Origin: Scatosoma sp045643825
GTDB lineage: Bacteria > Bacillota > Clostridia > Christensenellales > Borkfalkiaceae
Assembly: GCA_045643825.1 (NCBI GenBank)
Contig: JAZRFV010000086.1
Span: forward strand, 1 to 64,000
Direction of reading: 5' to 3'
Length of the DNA stretch: 64,000 nt
Shown here: one piece after another, positions 16,531 through 25,404 of the stretch
Numbering within the stretch: position 1 is the stretch's first letter
Layout of the letters: each line of letters starts with the position of its first letter
Notes under the pieces: generated by a model
The model's input: the letters and a program-made list of their open reading frames with translations, nothing else
Databases searched by the model: none
What the model was told of the DNA's origin: nothing
Program-made: the position numbers and the translations under genes

Positions 16531-18930
16531 TTAGTCTTCGTCTGTGTCTTTGGGCTTTCTTAAAAGTAAAACGTCGATTAGGATACCGATGGCGCCAAAG
16601 CCCAACAAAAGGTATGCCATCCTAAACACCGCATCCATATCGTCCTCCGTTTCCCCGTAGGTTTCCGTTTGAACGATGGGGGCGGAGCCGTCGAAAAGAT
16701 TGATATACGCCTTGGGTACAAAGCCTGTTACGGTTTCCCCTTGGTCGTTTGTATAGCTAATTTCGTAATATGCTCTATCCAGGTGTTTCACCTTGCCAAG
16801 CAAGGTTACCTTTGCCCCTCGCGGCAACTTGGCAACCGTCAAAATCTCATTGAGGTAGGGGAATTTGTACAAGGATACGTCGCTTGTAAGATATCCCGTT
16901 TCTTTTTCGGCAGACGCGCGGTAGCTTTCCTCGGGAAGGATAACGCAGTTTGCCGTTTCCACCAAGTAGGTCTTGTATGCGGTTTCACCGCTCGTTGCCA
17001 CGATGATGGAGTATTTCCCTGCTTCCGTTTCACCGATTTTTAAGGCGGTGAAGGGGGCCTCACTACGCTCGAAGGCGAGGTAAGGGAAGGCGGTGGCGCC
17101 TTGCAGGGCGTTGATGTCAAATTCGGTCAACACGCTGTCTGCCACAACCTCGACCATTGCAAAGCTTCGTTGGTCGGGAAGGAAGATGTTTTGCGCCTCC
17201 TCGCTGACCGCAATGGTGTTGACGGTGGCGATGGGCAGTTCGTTCGATTTTACGAGATAATTGCCTTCATAAAGAAGGTACATATCGGACGTTGCTACGC
17301 CAAAGGCGAAGGATTTGAGTACGGGGTTGTCGTCCTTTACCAAACCGTAGTTGGGGGTAAAGGTTGCGTTCATCTCGTACCTGCCCTCGGTGTTTTGCGT
17401 ATATTTATATACGCTACCGTCTGAAAGGGCGTAAAGATTACCACTGAAATCCACCGCGATTTTTTGAACGGCGGTTAAGGATAATTGCAAATTCTCACCA
17501 GCGGTGCCGGAAAGAAATTCTTGCTCGGTATAGCGGTAAAGGTTGCCGTCGTCGTAGGCGACGTAAAGGCTGCCGTAGACGTCCGAGGTGAACGCCGTCG
17601 CGTTGGATTGGCTAATGGGCAGGTTTTGTGCCTTGGTATAATTCCACATACTGCCATTCATCGTAAATGCGTAGCAGTAGCTCTTGTTGGTCAAAAGATA
17701 GTAGGTATCGTACACGCAAGCCGCACCGACAATTTGTCCGTCCGATTCGTCCACCGAAAGGGTGTAAACCGCCTCGCCGTAGTTATCCAAAGAAAGGCTG
17801 TAGATCGCCGCATCCTGCTCGGATGCCGCAAACAACGTGTCCTTATACGAGGTGATAAACGGATTTTGTAAGGTGGTGGATACCGCCGTTTCAAAGGTGT
17901 CGGTTTCCGTGTTGTATACGGAGATGCGGTCGTTGCCGTTGTCCGAAATGAACAATTTTTCGTCCGCAAGGTATACCTCGTTGGCACCATCTAAACGGTT
18001 GATGGAGGAGGATGCGGAGGTGATTTCAAACGGCTCGAACGCCGCATTAGAAGAGGAATAGCGTTTTACCGCATTGCCTTGGATGGCGAAGAAGTCGCCT
18101 GCGTAGGTGGTAACCGCCGTATAGCCGTCCGATTCCGTTTGCGTTACGGGGGGAACGCCTTCGGTGGATTTCCCCTGCAAGTCGCTGTAATTGTAGGTGT
18201 AGAAGGCACCGCTTTCCATAACCGCACCAAAGAGGTGGTTTGCCACCGAGAAGGATTTTAACGGTTGCGTAAAGGTCGCAATTTCTTCATTTTTGCCATT
18301 GCTTATGGCACAAACGGTGTAGCCGTTGCCGTTTTTACCCACGTAGTGCAATTTACCCCCGATAAAAATCAAGGGGGAGTTGTCCTGCAAGGGGTAGGGC
18401 AACGAGATGTCGTCCATTGCTTGATTATTCGTCAAGGAATAGCGTTTGATGGCGGTTTTGGACATCGCATAGTAGTACAAGGTGTCGCCGTTTAAGGCAA
18501 AGTGACTGCATACGACATTCAAAGGTTCGGCAGTAGCCGAGGTTTGTAAATCCGCCGTGGATAACCTATACAGCATAAACTCCGACAAGAAATAGAGGTT
18601 GCCTTGTCCGTCAAAGGCGAGCTGTTCAATCGGGTTTTTGTGGGTATAGGTACGGTATACACCTACGGTGGTGTCCGTGATATCCCCCTCGTACAAATAG
18701 AGGGTGTTACCGTCCGCAATCGCCGTGAATTCCTTCGTTACCGCAACGTCCGTGGGGGCGATGAGGGGAAGGTATTGACGATAATCGGAAGGGGAAATCA
18801 GTTGAAGCGAATATTCGTCCGCGTTTGCCGAAACGGGGGCGTTTTTTTGCATGCAAAAACCTGCCGCTCCTACACAAGAAAGGGCGGTTAAGGTTGCCAA
18901 AAATAAAGTTTTACGCTTCAAGATACCCAT
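16531..18930 (-). CDS. secreted, membrane-anchored beta-propeller protein with SH3-like domain
   Basis: A 799-residue surface protein. Residues 1-37 are a signal peptide ending in an Ala-rich cleavage region (VSANA). Residues 40 to about 610 are repeated strands of the NHL/WD type (for example GNLYFLSEFMLYRLS, NRISVYNTETD), probably two propellers. About residues 680-745 look like a bacterial SH3 domain. A membrane helix near the C-terminus (FRMAYLLLGFGAIGILIDVLLL) ends in a short charged tail. There is no Shine-Dalgarno, and the promoter's -10 box ends eight bases before the ATG. Ligand unknown. It may be cotranscribed with the small ORF and mgtE. Confidence 0.75.
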   Translation of the reverse strand: MGILKRKTLFLATLTALSCVGAAGFCMQKNAPVSANADEYSLQLISPSDYRQYLPLIAPTDVAVTKEFTAIADGNTLYLYEGDITDTTVGVYRTYTHKNPIEQLAFDGQGNLYFLSEFMLYRLSTADLQTSATAEPLNVVCSHFALNGDTLYYYAMSKTAIKRYSLTNNQAMDDISLPYPLQDNSPLIFIGGKLHYVGKNGNGYTVCAISNGKNEEIATFTQPLKSFSVANHLFGAVMESGAFYTYNYSDLQGKSTEGVPPVTQTESDGYTAVTTYAGDFFAIQGNAVKRYSSSNAAFEPFEITSASSSINRLDGANEVYLADEKLFISDNGNDRISVYNTETDTFETAVSTTLQNPFITSYKDTLFAASEQDAAIYSLSLDNYGEAVYTLSVDESDGQIVGAACVYDTYYLLTNKSYCYAFTMNGSMWNYTKAQNLPISQSNATAFTSDVYGSLYVAYDDGNLYRYTEQEFLSGTAGENLQLSLTAVQKIAVDFSGNLYALSDGSVYKYTQNTEGRYEMNATFTPNYGLVKDDNPVLKSFAFGVATSDMYLLYEGNYLVKSNELPIATVNTIAVSEEAQNIFLPDQRSFAMVEVVADSVLTEFDINALQGATAFPYLAFERSEAPFTALKIGETEAGKYSIIVATSGETAYKTYLVETANCVILPEESYRASAEKETGYLTSDVSLYKFPYLNEILTVAKLPRGAKVTLLGKVKHLDRAYYEISYTNDQGETVTGFVPKAYINLFDGSAPIVQTETYGETEDDMDAVFRMAYLLLGFGAIGILIDVLLLRKPKDTDED
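17369..17386 (-). repeat. dispersed repeat, TACGAGATGAA type, inside a coding region
   Basis: The minus strand reads GGGCAGGTACGAGATGAA, 18 nt identical to the copies at 13721 and 32816. Here it encodes Gly-Arg-Tyr-Glu-Met-Asn of the beta-propeller protein. Confidence 0.75.
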
Positions 18931-18938
18931 ACAAAATC

Positions 18939-18968
18939 ATTATACCACAGGAAAACGCTAAAAGTCAA
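18939..18968 (-). promoter_or_regulatory. sigma-A promoter giving a probable leaderless mRNA
   Basis: On the minus strand TTGACT (18968-18963), 18 nt, then TATAAT (18944-18939). Eight bases separate the -10 box from the ATG at 18930 and none resembles a ribosome binding site. Confidence 0.7.
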
Positions 18969-19097
18969 TAATTTGAGAAAATTTTTCTATCATTTCAAAC
19001 AAGTAAACTATATGATATATATCTTTTTTTAGATAGTGGTATCTTGGGTAAAATAGGCATATATGTGTCAAGTTTAATTTTAAAAGGCGGTGTAAAG

Positions 19098-19111
19098 CGA
19101 ACAAATGTTCG
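19098..19111. promoter_or_regulatory. LexA (SOS) box upstream of the phage module
   Basis: CGAACAAATGTTCG fits the Gram-positive LexA consensus CGAACRNRYGTTYG at every position. It lies 220 bases before the ArpU-like gene. A possible promoter, TTGCAA (19142-19147) with CATAAT (19164-19169), follows. The rest of 18,969-19,329 has a poor, overlapping reading frame with a GGGAGGTGA site near 19,220, but nothing I can call a gene. Confidence 0.65.
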
Positions 19112-19329
19112 TGTTTTTCATCAAAAAAATGGCAGTAGGGACTTGCAAAATTTGGAAACGGTGACATAATAAGCCCACTTGTTCGACCGCCGAGCAAAAA
19201 AATGCAGTGCGGTTTTGAACAGGGAGGTGAAGCTGACTGTTTTGAAAAAATGGCGGCGTAGCGTAAATAACAGGGACGTTTTTACCGTTGAGAAACGGGA
19301 AGGCGTGAAACAAAGAGAGGTGATATTTT

Positions 19330-19791
19330 TTGGAGAATTACTTGAAGGCGGTTTTGCATGCGTACCCATTGCTAAAAACCGTGGGGGAGGATTATGCGGA
19401 GCACATCCGCAACAAGGCGGTGCTGTCTTACCACAGCCCAAGGACGACGGAGGAGCTGGCGGAATATCTTGCCGAGGAAATTCTCCGAAAAAATGATTTG
19501 CTTATGTTAAGGGGTGTGATTGAGAAGACGGTGGAAAGGCTGGACGAGACGGAACGGGCTTTGGTGGGTGCGAGGTATTTTGGGAAAAAGAAAATCCCCT
19601 TGCACAAAGCAGGGGAGGAGCCGTGGAGTGAGAGGAAGTATTTTCGTCGGTTAGAAAAGGTGGAAAATAAGCTGGGCGGAATGCTGATTGTGGCAGGGAT
19701 CACGAAGGAGTTTTTCGAGACGAGGCTGATGGGCGTGGAGCTGATAAGAAAGGTGTATAGGCATGTGCAAAAGCGGGAAAGGGGGATTTAA
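19330..19791 (+). CDS. phage ArpU/RinA-like late transcription regulator
   Basis: A 153-residue protein. The middle reads as a sigma-70 region 4-like helix-turn-helix (VERLDETERALVGARYFGKK, then WSERKYFRRLEKVENKL), the arrangement found in ArpU/RinA-type activators that sit just before terminase genes in phages of Gram-positive bacteria. The start is a TTG preceded by GAGAGGTGAT, one of the best ribosome binding sites in the window. A LexA box lies upstream. It probably turns on the head genes that follow, although a minus-strand gene (19855-20613) separates it from the terminase. Confidence 0.6.
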   Translation: MENYLKAVLHAYPLLKTVGEDYAEHIRNKAVLSYHSPRTTEELAEYLAEEILRKNDLLMLRGVIEKTVERLDETERALVGARYFGKKKIPLHKAGEEPWSERKYFRRLEKVENKLGGMLIVAGITKEFFETRLMGVELIRKVYRHVQKRERGI

Positions 19792-19792
19792 G

Positions 19793-19838
19793 GTGAAGTT
19801 GTGGCGTAGCCACAGTGAAGTTGACTAAAGTCAGTGAG
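19793..19838 (+). repeat. GTGAAGT-hairpin array, left of the phage head genes
   Basis: GTGAAGT at 19793 and 19815, then GTGAG at 19834, separate two perfect hairpins: TGTGGC-GTA-GCCACA and TGACT-AA-AGTCA. The same design with other hairpin sequences recurs at 29943-30053, and with ATGAAAT spacers at 29210-29280. Confidence 0.7.
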
Positions 19839-19854
19839 CAAAAAATCACTACGC

Positions 19855-20613
19855 CTAGTCAGGCGTATTGGGTGTTCGGGGTGGTTTTAAAATTAGCGCC
19901 GCGAGGATTGGTACAAGTAAACATATCGCAATAAGCAACGCAATTTGCATAGGATTGCTACCCGTTGCTGTTGGTGTTTCTACCTCGGGGGGTGGCTCTG
20001 GGAGGGGCTGTAAAGAGGCAACGTAATCCGCGTATTCCTCGTTTGGCTCGTATGAGAGGGTGGAGGGCTTTGGGACATACCCAAGCTCCTCCCCACGCAG
20101 GACGTAGCAATACAGCTCCGAGCCGATAAGGTAATCCCCATAATACACACAAGACACCGTAAGCTCTGTCAAGAAGTCGGAGCCGAGGCTTTCAGTATCA
20201 CCGATGGTGTAGTGAAGGTCGAAGGTATAATGCAAATAAGGTCGACTGGGGGTATAGTCAACGAATGTTAGCTTGTCCGTGGCGACGAAACCAAGCAGGC
20301 GTTTTGCGGACTCGTCCGAGTGATATTCTACCCTGCAATAATCCTCGCGGTATTCCACAAGCCGTACATAGTAGCTTTTGGGGAGGATGAATAGACCGTT
20401 TTTGCCGTCGGTGGCATAGAAAAACACGTCGTCCGTTAGGATACAGGCATAGGTGCCTGGGGTGGGTGTTTGGGTTTGAGCCGTCGCTTGGACGGTGGGC
20501 ATTTTTACAAGCAAAAAAGAGGCGTTTACCTTTGGGTGGGGCAAAAACGCCGAAAGGGTGGTTATCCATAGCATAAGAAGGGGCATCAGCCACCGAAGAA
20601 GGAATTTTTTCAT
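19855..20613 (-). CDS. secreted, C-terminally membrane-anchored protein with SH3-like domain
   Basis: A 252-residue protein on the strand opposite to the phage genes around it. Residues 1-40 form a signal peptide. The central part (about 55-200) is beta-rich and SH3-like, similar in style to the C-terminal part of the 799-residue protein at 16531. A Pro/Thr-rich linker precedes a membrane helix (IALLIAICLLVPILAALIL) and a short tail. I chose the ATG at 20611-20613; an in-frame ATG at the far upstream end of the frame overlaps a TATAAT. Being secreted and inverted inside a head module, it could be a lysogenic-conversion gene (inference). Confidence 0.6.
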   Translation of the reverse strand: MKKFLLRWLMPLLMLWITTLSAFLPHPKVNASFLLVKMPTVQATAQTQTPTPGTYACILTDDVFFYATDGKNGLFILPKSYYVRLVEYREDYCRVEYHSDESAKRLLGFVATDKLTFVDYTPSRPYLHYTFDLHYTIGDTESLGSDFLTELTVSCVYYGDYLIGSELYCYVLRGEELGYVPKPSTLSYEPNEEYADYVASLQPLPEPPPEVETPTATGSNPMQIALLIAICLLVPILAALILKPPRTPNTPD

Positions 20614-20655
20614 AGGCAAATCTATTTTTGTGGTTTTGCCGTACATTATAAAGGG

Positions 20656-22131
20656 GTGAGAAGGGAGGTTTTTGACGGTTTGGCGGAAAATTTAAGAGAA
20701 ATTGTAGAAAAGCTGTGCCGTATCGAGGCGGAGCTGGAAAAAAGGAGGGGCCAGGACAACCTTGCAGGGTATAACTCGGGGGAGAAAAAGCACGAAAAAC
20801 AGCTCGCCTTTCATAAGAGTAAGCAACGTAACCGTTGGGTGTTCGGTGGCAACCGATCGGGAAAAACGGAGTGCGGGGCGGTGGAGTGTGTGTACATGGC
20901 AAGGGGGATTCATCCCTACCGACAAAATCGAGCGGACGTGTGCGGTTGGGTGGTTTCACTCTCACAGCAGGTGCAACGCGACGTGGCGCAAAAGAAGATT
21001 TTACATTACCTGCGCAGGGATTGGATTGAGGATATCGTGATGTTGAGTGGGCGAAAGGATGCCCCTGAACACGGTATCATTGATTTTATCCGTGTAAAAA
21101 ACGTGATGGGTGGGTATTCTACCATAGGCTTTAAGAGCTGTGACCAAGGGCGGGAAAAGTTTCAAGGTGCGTCGCTTGATTTTGTGTGGTTTGACGAGGA
21201 ACCCTCGGAGGAGATTTATGCCGAATGCCGTATGCGTGTTTTGGACCGCAAGGGGGATATTTTCGGCACGATGACGCCTTTGAAGGGACTGACCTTTGTG
21301 TATAACGAGATTTTTCTCAACCGCAGAAAGGATCCTGAAGTATGGTACGAGTTTATGGAGTGGGGGGACAACCCTTACCTTGATGAGGAAGAGGTGCGTG
21401 CCTTGACGGTGAGTATGGACGAGCATACTCTACAATCAAGACGGTACGGGCGGTTTGCGAGCGCCTCGGCGGGGCTCGTATACCCTGAATTTGACGAGCA
21501 GGTGCACGTGATTGAGCCTTTTCCCATCCCGAAGGAGTGGCAGGACAATATATCCATCGATCCCGGATTGAATAATCCCTTGTCGGCGCATTGGTACGCG
21601 GTGGATTTTGATGATAACGTCTATGTGGTGTACGAGCATTACGAGGCGGGGCGGGATATTGATTATCATGCGCAAACAATCAAGGAAATTTGCGGACGGT
21701 TGGGGTGGCATTCGGACAGCCGAGGGCGAATCTGCGCCCTTATTGACAGCGCCGCAAAGCAAAGGACTTTGGGATCGGTTAAGAGTGTCGTGGAACTGTT
21801 TTACGAACGGGGGATTTTGGTAAACCCTGACGTGGAGAAGGATTTGTTTACGGGGATTGCGCGGGTAAAGAGCTACTTAAAGCGTGGCAACGGCACGCCG
21901 AATTTGTACATTTTTAACAATTGCGTAAACCTTATCAATGAGCTGAAGGGGTATTATTGGGGGAACGGTGACGTGCCGAGGAAGGGGAATGATCATAGCC
22001 TGGATGAGATGCGTTACTACCTCATGACGAGGCCGAAAAATATGCCGCCTGAAACGGAAAAAACGGCGATACAAAAGGATAAGGAGAGGTTGGCAAGGAA
22101 CTTGGCAAGGAATCGGAAAAGGTTCTCGTAA
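20656..22131 (+). CDS. terL: phage terminase large subunit
   Basis: A 491-residue packaging motor. The ATPase part has Walker A GGNRSGKT (residues about 68-75) and Walker B LDFVWFDEEP. The C-terminal nuclease shows SIDPGLNNPLSAHW, CALIDSAAKQRT and the late acidic HSLDEMRYY. It cuts and pumps DNA into the prohead through the portal. The start is uncertain: a GTG at 20656 opens the frame, but the GGGAGG at 20662-20667 favours the TTG at 20680. It is followed by small-terminase-like, portal, scaffold and coat genes in that order. Confidence 0.9.
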   Translation: MRREVFDGLAENLREIVEKLCRIEAELEKRRGQDNLAGYNSGEKKHEKQLAFHKSKQRNRWVFGGNRSGKTECGAVECVYMARGIHPYRQNRADVCGWVVSLSQQVQRDVAQKKILHYLRRDWIEDIVMLSGRKDAPEHGIIDFIRVKNVMGGYSTIGFKSCDQGREKFQGASLDFVWFDEEPSEEIYAECRMRVLDRKGDIFGTMTPLKGLTFVYNEIFLNRRKDPEVWYEFMEWGDNPYLDEEEVRALTVSMDEHTLQSRRYGRFASASAGLVYPEFDEQVHVIEPFPIPKEWQDNISIDPGLNNPLSAHWYAVDFDDNVYVVYEHYEAGRDIDYHAQTIKEICGRLGWHSDSRGRICALIDSAAKQRTLGSVKSVVELFYERGILVNPDVEKDLFTGIARVKSYLKRGNGTPNLYIFNNCVNLINELKGYYWGNGDVPRKGNDHSLDEMRYYLMTRPKNMPPETEKTAIQKDKERLARNLARNRKRFS

Positions 22132-22144
22132 ATGTGTTTGGTGG

Positions 22145-22164
22145 GGGCAGGTATGCGTTGAATG
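22145..22164 (+). repeat. dispersed repeat, TATGCGTTGAATG type
   Basis: GGGCAGGTATGCGTTGAATG fills the 50-nt gap between terL and the next gene, just before its AAGGAG ribosome binding site. Confidence 0.75.
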
Positions 22165-22181
22165 TGTAAAAAAGGAGAGGT

Positions 22182-22565
22182 ATGGAAGAAAAAAAGAAGG
22201 AAGATAAGATAGGGGAGGCGTTATTGAAGGTGGCACTTGGGTATCAAGTCGCCGAGGTGACGGAAGAATATGCCGAGGTGGACGGAAAACTGAAATTGAC
22301 GAAGCGGAAAAAGACGAAAAAGGACGTGCCACCCGATTTGAAGGCGGTGCAATTACTACTTTCGGGCGATGGGGAGAGTGGATTGCAGGGGTTGTCAGAC
22401 GAGGCTTTGGAGGAAGAACGGTTGCGTTTGATGGCTTTACTGCAAACGGAAAGTGTGACCACCGAGGAGTCGCCGAAAAAGAAAACCGCCGTGAAGAAAA
22501 CGGAGGCGAAGAAAACGGCCGCAAAGAGGACGGCGGTTAAGAAAACGACAACGAAGAAAAAGTAA
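22182..22565 (+). CDS. small-terminase-like phage protein with lysine-rich tail
   Basis: A 127-residue protein. Residues 10-65 (GEALLKVALGYQVAEVTEEY, then GKLKLTKRKKTKKDVPPDLK) follow the pattern of the DNA-recognition/oligomerisation part of certain phage small terminase subunits, where a VPP-D/N-x-x-A motif usually leads to a tryptophan-containing helix. That helix is not visible here. The last 35 residues are Lys/Thr/Ala repeats (TAVKKTEAKKTAAKR) like a histone H1 tail, suited to non-specific DNA binding. The position right after terL supports a packaging role. Assignment is moderate. Confidence 0.5.
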   Translation: MEEKKKEDKIGEALLKVALGYQVAEVTEEYAEVDGKLKLTKRKKTKKDVPPDLKAVQLLLSGDGESGLQGLSDEALEEERLRLMALLQTESVTTEESPKKKTAVKKTEAKKTAAKRTAVKKTTTKKK

Positions 22566-22583
22566 AAGTGGGAGAAAAAGAAG

Positions 22584-24494
22584 ATGATTTTTGAGGAAGA
22601 AGGATTGGATAAAGCGGAAATGGAACGCCAAAAGCGTAGGGAACGAGAGGCGATCGCGACGGACGTTACCAGCGATTTTAACGCACGCAGGGAGGCACGA
22701 CGTTCTATCGAAAACGGATGGCTGCTCAACCTGAATTTTTACAGCGGTAACCAATATTGCGACGTGACACCCGAGGGGGTGGAAAATGAAGATGCACAGT
22801 TTTACTGGCAGGCGCGAAGGGTGTTTAACCACATTGCGCCTACGGTGGATGCGCGTATTGCGAAGCTGGAAAACATGAAGCCCGAACTGACGGTGCGTGC
22901 TTTTTCCGACGAGGAAGGGGACCTGAAAGCGGCGAAGCTGGCGACGGGGATTTTACGATACGTGCAGGACAGGGTTGCGTTGAATGCGATTTCTTCCCGT
23001 GTAACGACCTGGGCGGAGATGTGCGGAAGCGCCTTCTTTAAGGTGGATTGGAACAGCGCAGGCGGTAAGCAAGTGGCGGTGAGCGAGGACGGTACCCCTA
23101 TCTATGAAGGGGAGGTGCAGATCAGCGCAGTTGCGCCGTTTGAAATCTTCCCTGATCGTTTGGATAGCGAGGATTTTGACGGTGTCCACAGCGTTATTCA
23201 CGCAAGGGTGGTGCCCGTGACTTATATTGCGGAACGCTTTGGCGTGGCAATCGGTGGTAGGACGATTTCGGGGCAATACGGATACAGTGAGCCCTCTACA
23301 CACCGCCAGGCAAATGCAGGGTTTGGACTTAATTTTACCGAGGTGAAGGATGCGGAAATCTTAATCGAGCGATACACGAAGCCAAGCCCTGACGCGCCCA
23401 ACGGTAAACTTGAAATTGTGGCGGGCGGACAACTGCTCTATGCGGGGGATTTACCCTTTGTCAACGGTGAGAGAAACGAGAGGGGCTTCCCCTTCGTGAA
23501 ACAGGATTGTTTGCGTATGCCGGGCGCCTTTTTCGGCGGGAGCGTGATTGATAGAATGATCCCTGTACAGCGAGCGTATAACGCGGTCCGTAACCGTAAG
23601 CACGAGTTTTTAAACCGTCTATCGATGGGGGTGCTGATGGTAGAGGACGGCTCGGTGGATGCCGATGAGCTGGCGGAGGATGGGCTCTTGCCTGGGAAGG
23701 TGATCCTTTACCGCCAGGGGAGTAAAACGCCCGAAATGTTGGACTGCGGGACCATTCCACCCGAATTTAAGGACGAGGAGGAGTGGTTGGAAAAAGAGTT
23801 TTCCTTGGTTTCGGGGGTGAGTGATTTGTTTCAAAATTCTACCCCTGCCCGCGTGACGAGTGCGAGTGGGTTACAGCTTCTACTCTCACAAGACGAGTCT
23901 CGTTTGAGTGCGACGACCTCGAGTATTGATCGAGCGTTGAAAGAGGTCGGTAGACAGATTTTACGATTGTATCGTCAGTTTGCAGGGACGGCACGTCTTA
24001 TGACTTTGACGGGGGAGGATAAGAAAACGCAGCTGTATTATTTCAACGCATCGAACCTTGAGGTGAACGATTTACAGTTTGAGCCGAAGGAGGTTAGCTC
24101 GCCCACGGAGAAGAAAGAAGCTTTGCTCCGCCTATACCAAGCGGGCTTGTTGACGGACGAGAACGGCGTTTTAACCCCTGAAAACAAGCACCGTATTTTG
24201 GATGCGTTTGGGTTTGGCAGTTATGAGAACGCGAGGGACATTTCCTCCTTGCATATCGAAAAAGCGGGGGAGGAGAACGTGGATATGAAGGGTGTGGAGC
24301 TTGCGCCTGACGAGTATGACAATCATACCCTGCACATGGAAGAGCATACGAGATTTTTGCTCGGCGCGGAATTTAAGCGTGGGAAAAATAAGGCGGAATG
24401 GAAGGCGCGTATACTTGCACATATCAAGGCGCACCGAAAAATGGAAAAGACGGAATCGGTAGGCGTTGGGGAGAACGCTGCTGCTGAAAAATAA
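22584..24494 (+). CDS. phage portal protein, P22-like
   Basis: A 636-residue protein of the P22/podovirus portal type. The N-terminal region contains LNLNFYSGNQYCDVTPEG, the motif RRVFNHIAPTVDARIAKLE, and KAAKLATGILRYVQD. A middle block FGGSVIDRMIPVQRAYNAVR and a long helical C-terminal region (REVDxxIxRLYRQF-like) complete the pattern. It would form the dodecameric ring at the unique head vertex through which terminase pumps DNA. Neighbours (terminase before, scaffold and coat after) agree. Confidence 0.85.
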   Translation: MIFEEEGLDKAEMERQKRREREAIATDVTSDFNARREARRSIENGWLLNLNFYSGNQYCDVTPEGVENEDAQFYWQARRVFNHIAPTVDARIAKLENMKPELTVRAFSDEEGDLKAAKLATGILRYVQDRVALNAISSRVTTWAEMCGSAFFKVDWNSAGGKQVAVSEDGTPIYEGEVQISAVAPFEIFPDRLDSEDFDGVHSVIHARVVPVTYIAERFGVAIGGRTISGQYGYSEPSTHRQANAGFGLNFTEVKDAEILIERYTKPSPDAPNGKLEIVAGGQLLYAGDLPFVNGERNERGFPFVKQDCLRMPGAFFGGSVIDRMIPVQRAYNAVRNRKHEFLNRLSMGVLMVEDGSVDADELAEDGLLPGKVILYRQGSKTPEMLDCGTIPPEFKDEEEWLEKEFSLVSGVSDLFQNSTPARVTSASGLQLLLSQDESRLSATTSSIDRALKEVGRQILRLYRQFAGTARLMTLTGEDKKTQLYYFNASNLEVNDLQFEPKEVSSPTEKKEALLRLYQAGLLTDENGVLTPENKHRILDAFGFGSYENARDISSLHIEKAGEENVDMKGVELAPDEYDNHTLHMEEHTRFLLGAEFKRGKNKAEWKARILAHIKAHRKMEKTESVGVGENAAAEK

Positions 24495-24505
24495 AGGAGG
24501 AAAAT

Positions 24506-25306
24506 ATGGAAAAAGAGGAGAACGTTTACGTGGAAACGGAAGGGACGGAGAAAGAAGTTGTGGTAGAGAACGCGATGAAAAATATCGGCGTGGAAAAGGT
24601 CTCGGCGGTGCCTTCCAAGTTTAAGGACGTGGACGCCCTTGCGAGGGCGTACAGCGCACTTCAATCGGAATTCACAAGAAGAAGCCAACGATTGAAGGAG
24701 CTGGAAAAAAGGATGGAAAATTTGGAGGGGGAAGGTCTTGCCAAGGCTTCGGGGGTGGAAAAGCTCCGTAAGAATGCCGAGGCGAGAAAGGCGGAGGCGC
24801 AGCTTTTTGATCGCTTTATCGCTGAAACGGAGCGATTGGGCGTAGAAGATAGCGAGGAGTCGTCTAACCCTGAAAAACCCATGGAAAAACAACCCTTGAC
24901 GGAAAGGGCGGAGGCGGAAAATATCGAAAATGGGGATACCATGGTTGAGGTGAAGCCTTTGTCTAATGCGCCTGCGCAGGTGGAAAGCGGTGTGGGCGAC
25001 GAGGCGAAAACGGGCACTATATATAGCGGTGCCCATAGGCAAGCGCAAGGAGGGGAAGGGCAGGCGTCCGTCGTAGGAAATGAGCCGAGCGCTACTCCGT
25101 CGGAAACGCTTTACGCGCAGGTGTGCCGTGATGAAGGGGTACGCTTGAAAATCATAGGGGAGTATCTTTCTTCCCTTGGAAAAACGAGTGCGCCCTTGAT
25201 GACGGGCGGGGCGGGGGCTTTTACGTCGCCACCCTTCCGTGCGGCGAATATTACGGAGGCGGGGAATATGGCGTTGCTGTATTTTAAAAAACCGCTAAAC
25301 AAATGA
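24506..25306 (+). CDS. phage scaffolding protein
   Basis: A 266-residue, charged, mostly helical protein. Residues 34-100 contain KFKDVDALARAYSALQSEFT and RSQRLKELEKRMENLEGEG, a coiled-coil typical of scaffold proteins of Gram-positive P22-like phages. The middle is Glu/Pro-rich and probably disordered; the C-terminus is short and basic (LLYFKKPLNK), as needed for coat binding. It lies between portal and coat genes, exactly where a scaffold is expected. AAAGGAGG precedes the ATG. Confidence 0.75.
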   Translation: MEKEENVYVETEGTEKEVVVENAMKNIGVEKVSAVPSKFKDVDALARAYSALQSEFTRRSQRLKELEKRMENLEGEGLAKASGVEKLRKNAEARKAEAQLFDRFIAETERLGVEDSEESSNPEKPMEKQPLTERAEAENIENGDTMVEVKPLSNAPAQVESGVGDEAKTGTIYSGAHRQAQGGEGQASVVGNEPSATPSETLYAQVCRDEGVRLKIIGEYLSSLGKTSAPLMTGGAGAFTSPPFRAANITEAGNMALLYFKKPLNK

Positions 25307-25322
25307 TTTACCCTTTTGAGGG

Positions 25323-25341
25323 GAGCAGGTATGCGTTGAAT
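25323..25341 (+). repeat. dispersed repeat, TATGCGTTGAAT type
   Basis: CAGGTATGCGTTGAAT (25326-25341) lies in the 98-nt gap between the scaffold and coat genes. Confidence 0.75.
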
Positions 25342-25404
25342 ACAAAAAATGGACCGCAAAATACGGTAAAAAAACAGAAAATTAGGAGATAAATTAAAAG
25401 TTAT

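Noticed and set aside
19179..19496. Plus-strand frame before and overlapping the ArpU-like gene, with GGGAGGTGA in its middle
   Set aside because: The part after 19330 overlaps the better-supported gene in another frame and reads as Gly-rich noise; the first 45 codons have only a distant TTG start.
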